Below are positions 50,596 to 61,400 of a stretch of 64,000 nt of DNA, one piece after another. The translations under genes and the position numbers were made by a program. Position 1 is the first letter of the stretch. Every line of letters begins with the position of its first letter. The stretch lies in the NCBI GenBank assembly GCA_963855995.1, contig OY979717.1:33199997-33263996 (forward strand), read 5' to 3'. The stretch is from Muricea muricata (Eukaryota > Cnidaria > Anthozoa > Malacalcyonacea > Plexauridae). The notes beneath the pieces are model-generated. The model did not search any database and was not told where the DNA came from. It saw only the letters and a list, made by a program, of their open reading frames with translations.

Positions 50596-52829
50596 GAAAT
50601 GTAAACGTGGAGGTTTTCAGGCCAAATTTGGTCAGTAACTCTAATTTTTATTCTGATCAAAATAACGATGGTTTGGTTACTATTTGAGACATCAAGAAAT
50701 TTGAGAAATTTTGCATCTCCGGACACAGCAAAATGGCCATTTTTCAGTATTTTAGGGGGTATTTCAAAAAAGTTCTTTAGGCAATGTAAAAGCTGAGGTT
50801 TTTTAGCCAAATTTTTTCAGGAACTCAAATTTGGTATTCTGATCAAAATAAGCATGGTTTTGTTATTATTTGAGACATCAAGAAATTTTAGAAATTTTGC
50901 ATGTCCGGACACAGGCAAAATATCCATTTTTCAGTATTTTAGGGGGTATTTAAAAAAAGAGCTTTAGGCAATGTAAAAGTGGAGGTTTTATGGCCAAATT
51001 TGATCAGGAACTCTAATTAGGTATTCTGATCAAAATAAGGATGGTTTGGTTACTATTTGAGACATCAAGAAATTTGAGAAATTTTGCATGTCCGGACACT
51101 GGCAAAATGGCCATTTTTTACTATTTTAGGGGGTATTTCAAAAAAGTGCTTTAGGAAATGTAAACGTGGAGGTTTTCAGGCCAAATTTTGTCAGTAACTC
51201 TAATTTGCTATTCTGATAAAAATAAGGATGGTTTGGTTACTATTTGAGACATCAAGAAATTTGAGAAATTTTGCATGTCCGGACACAGGCAAACTGGCCA
51301 TTTTTTAGTATTTTGGGGGGTATTTCAAAAAAGTGCTTTAGGCAATGTAAACGTTGAGGTTTTATGGCCAAATTTGGTCAGTAACTCTAATTTTTATTCT
51401 GATCAAAATAACGATGGTTTGGTTACTATTTGAGACATCAAGAAATTTGAGAAATTTTGCATCTCCGGACACAGCAAAATGGCCATTTTTCAGTATCTTA
51501 GGGGGTATTTCAAAAAAGTTCTTTAGGCAATGTAAAAGCTGAGGTTTTTTAGCCAAATTTTTTCAGGAACTCAAATTTGGTATTCTGATCAAAATAAGCA
51601 TGGTTTTGTTATTATTTGAGACATCAAGAAATTTGAGAAATTTTGCATGTCCGGACACAGGCAAAATGGCCATTTTTCACTATTTTAGGGGGTATTTCAA
51701 AAAAGTGCTTTAGGAAATGTAAACGTGGAGGTTTTCAGGCCAAATTTTGTCACTAACTCTAATTTGCTATTCTGATAAAAATAAGGATGGTTTGGTTACT
51801 ATTTGAGAGATCAAGAAATTTGAGAAATTTTGCATGTCCGGAAACAGGCAAACTGGCCATTTTTTAGTATTTTGGGGGGTATTTCAAAAAAGTGCTTTAG
51901 GCAATGTAAACGTTGAGGTTTTATGGCCAAATTTGGTCAGTAACTCTAATTTTTATTCTGATCAAAATAACGATGGTTTGGTTACTATTTGAGACATCAA
52001 GAAATTTGAGAAATTTTGCATCTCCAGACACAGCAAAATGGCCATTTTTCAGTATTTTAGGGGGTATTTAAAAAAGTTCTTTAGGCAATGTAAAAGCTGA
52101 GGTTTTTTAGCCAAATTTTTTCAGGAACTCAAATTTGGTATTCTGATCAAAATAAGCATGGTTTTGTTATTATTTGAGACATCAAGAAATTTGAGAAATT
52201 TTGCATGTCCGGACACAGGCAAAATGGCCATTTTTCAGTATTTTAGGGGGTATTTCAAAAAAGTGCTTTGGGAAATGTAAACGTGGAGGTTTTCAGGCCA
52301 AATTTTGTCAGTAACTCTAATTTGCTATTCTGATAAAAATATGCATGGTTTGGTTATTATTTGAGACCTCAAGAAATTTTAGAAATTTTGCATGTCCGGA
52401 CACAGGCAAAATTGCCATTTTTCAGTATATTTTAGGGTATTTCAAAAAAGAGCAATAGGCAATGTAAAAGTGGAGGTTTTATGGCCAAAATTGGTCAAAA
52501 ACTCTAATTTGGTATTCTGATCAAAATAAGCATGGTTTTGTTATTATTTGAGACATCAAGAAATTTGAGAAATTTTGCATGTCCGGACACAGGCAAAATG
52601 GCCATTTTTCAGTATTTTTTAGGGTATTTAAAAAAAGGGCTTTAGCCAATGTAAAAGTGGAGGTTTTATGGCCAAATTTGATCAGGAACTCTAATTAGGT
52701 ATTCTGATCAAAATAAGGATGGTTTGGTTACTATTTGAGACATCGAGAAATTTGAGAAATTTTGCATGTCCGGACACTGGCAAAATGGCCATTTTTTACT
52801 ATTTTAGGGGGTATTTCAAAAAAGTGCTT

Positions 52830-52960
52830 TAGGAAATGTAAATGTGGAGGTTTTCAGGCCAAATTTTGTCAGTAACTCTAATTTGCTATTCTGATAAAAA
52901 TAAGGATGGTTTGGTTACTATTTGAGACATCAAGAAATTTGAGAAATTTTGCATGTCCGG
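52830..52960 (+). other. Hybrid monomer junction (361-type to 2,041-type)
   Basis: The left part carries 'taaatgtggagg', the marker of the unit at 371. Downstream of 'ctgataaaaataa' it continues 'ggatggtttggttactatttgagac' and then the 'aaactggcc' unit, as at 2,106 onward, rather than 'cgatgg...tttcagacctc'. It is repeated at about 63,101-63,231 inside the second 10,271-bp copy. Confidence 0.8.
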
Positions 52961-53882
52961 ACACAGGCAAACTGGCCATTTTTTAGTATTTTGGGGGGTA
53001 TTTCAAAAAAGTGCTTTAGGCAATGTAAACGTTGAGGTTTTATGGCCAAATTTGGTCAGTAACTCTAATTTTTATTCTGATCAAAATAACGATGGTTTGG
53101 TTACTATTTGAGACATCAAGAAATTTGAGAAATTTTGCATCTCCGGACACAGCAAAATGGCCATTTTTCAGTATTTTAGGGGGTATTTCAAAAAAGTTCT
53201 TTAGGCAATGTAAAAGCTGAGGTTTTTTAGCCAAATTTTTTCAGGAACTCAAATTTGTATTCTGATCAAAATAAGCATGGTTTTGTTATTATTTGAGACA
53301 TCAAGAAATTTGAGAAATTTTGCATGTCCGGACACAGGCAAAATTGCCATTTTTCAGTATTTTTTGGGGTATTTAAAAAAAGAGCTTTAGGCAATGTAAA
53401 AGTGGAGGTTTTATGGCCAAATTTGATCAGGAACTCTAATTAGGTATTCTGATCAAAATAAGGATGGTTTGGTTACTATTTGAGACATCAAGAAATTTGA
53501 GAAATTTTGCATGTCCGGACACAGGCAAAATGGCCATTTTTTAGTATTTCAGGGGGTATTTCAAAAAAGTGCTTTAGGCAATGTAAACGTGGAGGTTTTC
53601 AGGCCAAACTTGGTCAGTAACTCTAATTTGGTATTCTAATCAAAATAACGATGGTTTGGTTACTATTTCAGACCTCAAGAAATTTTAGAAATTTTGCATG
53701 TCCGGAGACGGGCAAAATGGCCATTTTTCAGTATTTTTTGGGGTATTTGAAAAAAGAGCTTTAGGCAATGTAAAAGTGGAGGTTTTATTCCCGAATTTGA
53801 TCAGGAACTCTAATTAGGTATTCTTATCAAAATAAGGATGGTTTGGTTACTATTTAAAACATCAAGAAATTTAAGAAATTTT

Positions 53883-55420
53883 TCATGTCCGGACACAGGC
53901 AAAATGGCCATTTTTCAGTATATTTTAGGGTATTTCAACAAAGAGCAATAGGCAATGTAAAAGTGGAGGTTTTATGGCCAAAATTGGTCAGGAACTCTAA
54001 TTTGGTATTCTGATCAAAATAAGCATGGTTTTGTTATTATTTGAGACATCAAGAAATTTGAGAAATTTTGCATGTCCGGGCACAGGCAAAATGGCCATTT
54101 TTCAGTATTTTCGCGGTATTTCAAAAAAGAGCTTTAGGCAATGAAAAAGTGGACGTTTTATCGCCAAATTCGGTCAGGAACTCTAATTTGGTATTGTGAT
54201 CAAAATAAAGATGGTTTGGTTACTATTTGAGACATAAAAAAATTTGAGAAATTTTGCATGTCCGGACACAGGCAAAATGGCCATTTTTGAGTATTTTTTG
54301 GGGTATTTCAAAAAAGAGCAATAGGCAATGTAAAAGTGGAGGTTTTCAAGCCAAATTTGGTCAGTAACTCTAATTTTGTATTCTAATCAAAATAACGATG
54401 GTTTGGTTACTATTTGAGACATCAAAAAATTTGAGAAATTTTGCATGTCCGGACACAGGCAAAAAGGCCATTTTTCAGTATTTTTTGGGGTATTTCAAAA
54501 AAGAGCTTTAGGCAATGAAAAAGTGGAGGTTTTATCGCAAAATTTGGTCAGGAACTCTAATTTGGTATTCTGATTAAAATAAGGATTGTTTGGTTACTAT
54601 TTTACACATTGAGAAATTTGAGAAATTTATCATGTCTGGACACAGGCAAAATGACCATTTTTGAGTATTTTTTTGGGTATTTCAAAAAAAGAGCAATAGG
54701 CAATGTAGAAGTGGAGGTTTTATGGCCAAAATTGGCCAGGAACTCTAATTTGGTATGCTGATCAAAATAAGGATGGTTTGGTTACTATTTGAGACATCAA
54801 GAAATTTTAGAAATTTTGCATGTCCGGACACAGGGAAAATGGCCATTTTTTAGTATTTTAGGGGGTATTTCAAAAAAGTGCTTTAGGAAATGTAAACGTG
54901 GAGGTTTTCAGGCCAAATTTGGTCAGTAACTCTAATTTGGTATTCTAATCAAAATAACGATGGTTTGGTTAGTATTTGAGATATGAAGAAACTTGAGAAA
55001 TTTTGCATGTCCGGACACAGGCAAAATGGCCATTTTTTAGTGTTTTAGGGGGTATTTCAAAAAAAGTGCTTTAGGAAATGTAAACGTGGAGGTTTTATGG
55101 CCAAATTTCGTCAGGAACTCTAATTTGGTATTCTGATCAAAATAAGGATGGTTTGGTTACTATTTGAGACATCAAGAAATTTTAGAAATTTTGCATGTCC
55201 GGACACAGGGAAAATGGCCATTTTTTACTATTTTAGGGGGTATTTCAAAAAAGTGCTTTAGGAAATGTAAACGTGGAGGTTTTCAGGCCAAATTTGGTCA
55301 GTAACTCTAATTTGCTATTCTGATCAAAATAAGGATGGTTTGGTTACTATTTGAGACATCAAGAAATTTGAGAAATTTTGCATGTCTAGACACAGGCAAA
55401 ATGGCCATTTTTCAGTATTT
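53883..55420 (+). repeat. Divergent-monomer cluster, copy 3, right side replaced
   Basis: This matches 8,505-10,040 at offset 45,378, with one substitution noted ('tggtatgctgatc' near 54,752). The left flank differs from the other copies: 'ttaaaacatcaag' instead of 'ttcagacctcaag'. The right flank switches at about 55,391-55,420 to the 'ttttttagggtattta' type. Both ends are therefore recombination breakpoints relative to the other two copies. Confidence 0.85.
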
Positions 55421-58400
55421 TTTAGGGTATTTAAAAAAAGGGCTTTAGCCAATGTAAAAGTGGAGGTTTTATGGCCAAATTTGATCAGGAACTCTAATTA
55501 GGTATTCTGATCAAAATAAGGATGGTTTGGTTACTATTTGAGACATCGAGAAATTTGAGAAATTTTGCATGTCCGGACACTGGCAAAATGGCCATTTTTT
55601 ACTATTTTAGGGGGTATTTCAAAAAAGTGCTTTAGGAAATGTAAATGTGGAGGTTTTCAGGCCAAATTTTGTCAGTAACTCTAATTTGCTATTCTGATAA
55701 AAATAACGATGGTTTGGTTACTATTTCAGACCTCAAGAAATTTTAGAAATTTTGCATGTCCGGAGACGGGCAAAATGGCCATTTTTCAGTATTTTTTGGG
55801 GTATTTGAAAAAAGAGCTTTAGGCAATGTAAAAGTGGAGGTTTTATTCCCGAATTTGATCAGGAACTCTAATTAGGTATTCTTATCAAAATAAGGATGGT
55901 TTGGTTACTATTTAAAACATCAAGAAATTTAAGAAATTTTTCATGTCCGGACACAGGCAAAATGGCCATTTTTCAGTATATTTTATTGTATTTCAAAAAA
56001 GAGCAATAGGCAATGTAAAAGTGGAGGTTTTATGGCCAAAATTGGTCAGGAACTCTAATTTGGTATTCTGATCAAAATAAGCATGGTTTTGTTATTATTT
56101 GAGACATCAAGAAATTTGAGAAATTTTGCATGTCCGGACACAGGCAAAATTGCCATTTTTCAGTATTTTTTGGGGTATTTAAAAAAAGAGCTTTAGGCAA
56201 TGTAAAAGTGGAGGAGGTTTTATGGCCAAATTTGATCAGGAACTCTAATTAGGTATTCTGATTAAAATAAGGATGGTTTGGTTACTATTTGAGACATCAA
56301 GAAATGTGAGAAATTTTGCATGTCCGAACACAGGGAAAATGGCCATTTTTTAGTATTTTAGGGGGTATTTCAAAAAAGTGCTTTAGGCAATGTAAACGTG
56401 GAGGTTTTCAGGCCAAACTTGGTCAGTAACTCTAATTTGGTATTCTAATCAAAATAACGATGGTTTGGTTACTATTTCAGACCTCAAGAAATTTTAGAAA
56501 TTTTGCATGTCCGGAGACGGGCAAAATGGCCATTTTTCAGTATTTTTTGGGGTATTTGAAAAAAGAGCTTTAGGCAATGTAAAAGTGGAGGTTTTATTCC
56601 CGAATTTGATCAGGAACTCTAATTAGGTATTCTTATCAAAATAAGGATGGTTTGGTTACTATTTGAGACATCAAGAAATTTGAGAAATTTTTCATGTCCG
56701 GACACAGGCAAAATGGCCATTTTTCAGTATTTTAGGGGGTATTTCAAAAAAGTGCTTTAGGAAATGTAAACGTGGAGGTTTTCAGGCCAAATTTTGTCAG
56801 TAACTCTAATTTGCTATTCTGATCAAAATAAGGATGGTTTGGTTACTATTTTAGACATCAAGAAATTTGAGAAATTTTGCATCTCCGGACACAGCAAAAT
56901 GGCCATTTTTCAGTATTTTAGGGGGTATTTCAAAAAAGTTCTTTAGGCAATGTAAAAGCTGAGGTTTTTTAGCCAAATTTTTTCAGGAACTCAAATTTGG
57001 TATTCTGATCAAAATAAGCATGGTTTTGTTATTATTTGAGACATCAAGAAATTTTAGAAATTTTGCATGTCCGGACACAGGCAAAATTGCCATTTTTCAG
57101 TATTTTAGGGGGTATTTAAAAAAAGAGCTTTAGGCAATGTAAAAGTGGAGGTTTTATGGCCAAATTTGATCCGGAACTCTAATTAGGTATTCTGATCAAA
57201 ATAAGGATGGTTTGGTTACTATTTGAGACATCAAGAAATTTGAGAAATTTTGCATGTCCGGACACTGGCAAAATGGCCATTTTTTACTATTTTAGGGGGT
57301 ATTTCAAAAAAGTGCTTTAGGAAATGTAAACGTGGAGGTTTTCAGGCCAAATTTTGTCAGTAACTCTAATTTGCTATTCTGATAAAAATAAGGATGGTTT
57401 GGTTACTATTTGAGACATCAAGAAATTTGAGAAATTTTGCATGTCCGGACACAGGCAAACTGGCCATTTTTTAGTATTTTGGGGGGTATTTCAAAAAAGT
57501 GCTTTAGGCAATGTAAACGTTGAGGTTTTATGGCCAAATTTGGTCAGTAACTCTAATTTTTATTCTGATCAAAATAACGATGGTTTGGTTACTATTTGAG
57601 ACATCAAGAAATTTGAGAAATTTTGCATCTCCGGACACAGCAAAATGGCCATTTTTCAGTATTTTAGGGGGTATTTCAAAAAAGTTCTTTAGGCAATGTA
57701 AAAGCTGAGGTTTTTTAGCCAAATTTTTTCAGGAACTCAAATTTGGTATTCTGATCAAAATAAGCATGGTTTTGTTATTATTTGAGACATCAAGAAATTT
57801 GAGAAATTTTGCATGTCCGGACACAGGCAAAATGGCCATTTTTCAGTATTTTAGGGGGTATTTCAAACAAGTGCTTTAGGAAATGTAAACGTGGAGGTTT
57901 TCAGGCAAATTTTGTCAGTAACTCTAATTTGCTATTCTGATCAAAATAATGATGGTTTGGTTACTATTTAAGACATCAAGAAATTTGAGAAATTTTGCAT
58001 GTCTGGACACAGGCAAAATGGCCATTTTTCAGTGTTTTAGGGGGTATTTCAAAAAAGTGCTTTTGGCAATGTAAAAGTGGAGGTTTTATGGCCAAAATTG
58101 GTCAGGAACTCTTGTTTGGTATTGTGATAAAAATATGCATGGTTTGGTTATTATTTGAGACCTCAAGAAATTTTAGAAATTTTGCATGTCCGGACACAGG
58201 CAAAATTGCCATTTTTCAGTATATTTTAGGGTATTTCAAAAAAGAGCAATAGGCAATGTAAAAGTGGAGGTTTTATGGCCAAAATTGGTCAAAAACTCTA
58301 ATTTGGTATTCTGATCAAAATAAGCATGGTTTTGTTATTATTTGAGACATCAAGAAATTTGAGAAATTTTGCATGTCCGGACACAGGCAAAATGGCCATT

Positions 58401-61400
58401 TTTCAGTATTTTTTAGGGTATTTAAAAAAAGGGCTTTAGCCAATGTAAAAGTGGAGGTTTTATGGCCAAATTTGATCAGGAACTCTAATTAGGTATTCTG
58501 ATCAAAATAAGGATGGTTTGGTTACTATTTGAGACATCGAGAAATTTGAGAAATTTTGCATGTCCGGACACTGGCAAAATGGCCATTTTTTACTATTTTA
58601 GGGGGTATTTCAAAAAAGTGCTTTAGGCAATGTAAACGTGGAGGTTTTCAGGCCAAACTTGGTCAGTAACTCTAATTTGGTATTCTAATCAAAATAACGA
58701 TGGTTTGGTTACTATTTCAGACCTCAAGAAATTTTAGAAATTTTGCATGTCCGAAGACGGGCAAAATGGCCATTTTTCAGTATTTTTTGGGGTATTTGAA
58801 AAAAGAGCTTTAGGCAATGTAAAAGTGGAGGTTTTATTCCCGAATTTGATCAGGAACTCTAATTAGGTATTCTTATCAAAATAAGGATGGTTTGGTTACT
58901 ATTTGAGACATCAAGAAATTTGAGAAATTTTTCATGTCCGGACACAGGCAAAATGGCCATTTTTCAGTATTTTAGGGGGTATTTCAAAAAAGTGCTTTAG
59001 GAAATGTAAACGTGGAGGTTTTCAGGCCAAATTTTGTCAGTAACTCTAATTTGCTATTCTGATCAAAATAAGGATGGTTTGGTTACTATTTTAGACATCA
59101 AGAAATTTGAGAAATTTTGCATCTCCGGACACAGCAAAATGGCCATTTTTCAGTATTTTAGGGGGTATTTCAAAAAAGTTCTTTAGGCAATGTAAAAGCT
59201 GAGGTTTTTTAGCCAAATTTTTTCAGGAACTCAAATTTGGTATTCTGATCAAAATAAGCATGGTTTTGTTATTATTTGAGACATCAAGAAATTTTAGAAA
59301 TTTTGCATGTCCGGACACAGGCAAAATTGCCATTTTTCAGTATTTTAGGGGGTATTTAAAAAAAGAGCTTTAGGCAATGTAAAAGTGGAGGTTTTATGGC
59401 CAAATTTGATCCGGAACTCTAATTAGGTATTCTGATCAAAATAAGGATGGTTTGGTTACTATTTGAGACATCAAGAAATTTGAGAAATTTTGCATGTCCG
59501 GACACTGGCAAAATGGCCATTTTTTACTATTTTAGGGGGTATTTCAAAAAAGTGCTTTAGGAAATGTAAACGTGGAGGTTTTCAGGCCAAATTTTGTCAG
59601 TAACTCTAATTTGCTATTCTGATAAAAATAAGGATGGTTTGGTTACTATTTGAGACATCAAGAAATTTGAGAAATTTTGCATGTCCGGACACAGGCAAAC
59701 TGGCCATTTTTTAGTATTTTGGGGGGTATTTCAAAAAAGTGCTTTAGGCAATGTAAACGTTGAGGTTTTATGGCCAAATTTGGTCAGTAACTCTAATTTT
59801 TATTCTGATCAAAATAACGATGGTTTGGTTACTATTTGAGACATCAAGAAATTTGAGAAATTTTGCATCTCCGGACACAGCAAAATGGCCATTTTTCAGT
59901 ATTTTAGGGGGTATTTCAAAAAAGTTCTTTAGGCAATGTAAAAGCTGAGGTTTTTTAGCCAAATTTTTTCAGGAACTCAAATTTGGTATTCTGATCAAAA
60001 TAAGCATGGTTTTGTTATTATTTGAGACATCAAGAAATTTGAGAAATTTTGCATGTCCGGACACAGGCAAAATGGCCATTTTTCAGTATTTTAGGGGGTA
60101 TTTCAAACAAGTGCTTTAGGAAATGTAAACGTGGAGGTTTTCAGGCAAATTTTGTCAGTAACTCTAATTTGCTATTCTGATCAAAATAATGATGGTTTGG
60201 TTACTATTTAAGACATCAAGAAATTTGAGAAATTTTGCATGTCTGGACACAGGCAAAATGGCCATTTTTCAGTGTTTTAGGGGGTATTTCAAAAAAGTGC
60301 TTTTGGCAATGTAAAAGTGGAGGTTTTATGGCCAAAATTGGTCAGGAACTCTTGTTTGGTATTGTGATAAAAATATGCATGGTTTGGTTATTATTTGAGA
60401 CCTCAAGAAATTTTAGAAATTTTGCATGTCCGGACACAGGCAAAATTGCCATTTTTCAGTATATTTTAGGGTATTTCAAAAAAGAGCAATAGGCAATGTA
60501 AAAGTGGAGGTTTTATGGCCAAAATTGGTCAAAAACTCTAATTTGGTATTCTGATCAAAATAAGCATGGTTTTGTTATTATTTGAGACATCAAGAAATTT
60601 GAGAAATTTTGCATGTCCGGACACAGGCAAAATGGCCATTTTTCAGTATTTTTTAGGGTATTTAAAAAAAGGGCTTTAGCCAATGTAAAAGTGGAGGTTT
60701 TATGGCCAAATTTGATCAGGAACTCTAATTAGGTATTCTGATCAAAATAAGGATGGTTTGGTTACTATTTGAGACATCGAGAAATTTGAGAAATTTTGCA
60801 TGTCCGGACACTGGCAAAATGGCCATTTTTTACTATTTTAGGGGGTATTTCAAAAAAGTGGTTTAGGAAATGTAAACGTGGAGGTTTTCAGGCCAAATTT
60901 GGTCAGTAACTCTAATTTTTATTCTGATCAAAATAACGATGGTTTGGTTACTATTTGAGACATCAAGAAATTTGAGAAATTTTGCATCTCCGGACACAGC
61001 AAAATGGCCATTTTTCAGTATTTTAGGGGGTATTTCAAAAAAGTTCTTTAGGCAATGTAAAAGCTGAGGTTTTTTAGCCAAATTTTTTCAGGAACTCAAA
61101 TTTGGTATTCTGATCAAAATAAGCATGGTTTTGTTATTATTTGAGACATCAAGAAATTTTAGAAATTTTGCATGTCCGGACACAGGCAAAATATCCATTT
61201 TTCAGTATTTTAGGGGGTATTTAAAAAAAGAGCTTTAGGCAATGTAAAAGTGGAGGTTTTATGGCCAAATTTGATCAGGAACTCTAATTAGGTATTCTGA
61301 TCAAAATAAGGATGGTTTGGTTACTATTTGAGACATCAAGAAATTTGAGAAATTTTGCATGTCCGGACACTGGCAAAATGGCCATTTTTTACTATTTTAG

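Larger units (their letters stand above)
45120..55390 (+). repeat. 10,271-bp 55-mer higher-order block, copy 1
   Basis: Offset 10,271 (55 monomers) joins this block to 55,391 onward. Landmarks 47,249, 47,724, 49,489, 49,964, 50,592, 51,354 and 53,032 map to 57,520, 57,995, 59,760, 60,235, 60,863, 61,625 and 63,303. Rare private variants are shared by both copies: 'ccgaagacggg' at 48,480 and 58,751, 'agtggtttagg' at 50,586 and 60,857, 'caaatttgtattc' at 53,248 and 63,519, and 'gtatttcaggg' near 53,544 and 63,815. By eye I found no difference between the copies in the parts checked. The block includes a nested 2,240-bp duplication and, at its right end, the divergent-monomer cluster. Confidence 0.93.

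Noticed and set aside
55391..55420. Assembly misjoin at the 10,271-bp block boundary
   Set aside because: The switch occurs at the same position within the monomer on both sides and keeps phase, as natural unequal exchange would. An assembly error is not excluded, but the sequence gives no positive sign of one.
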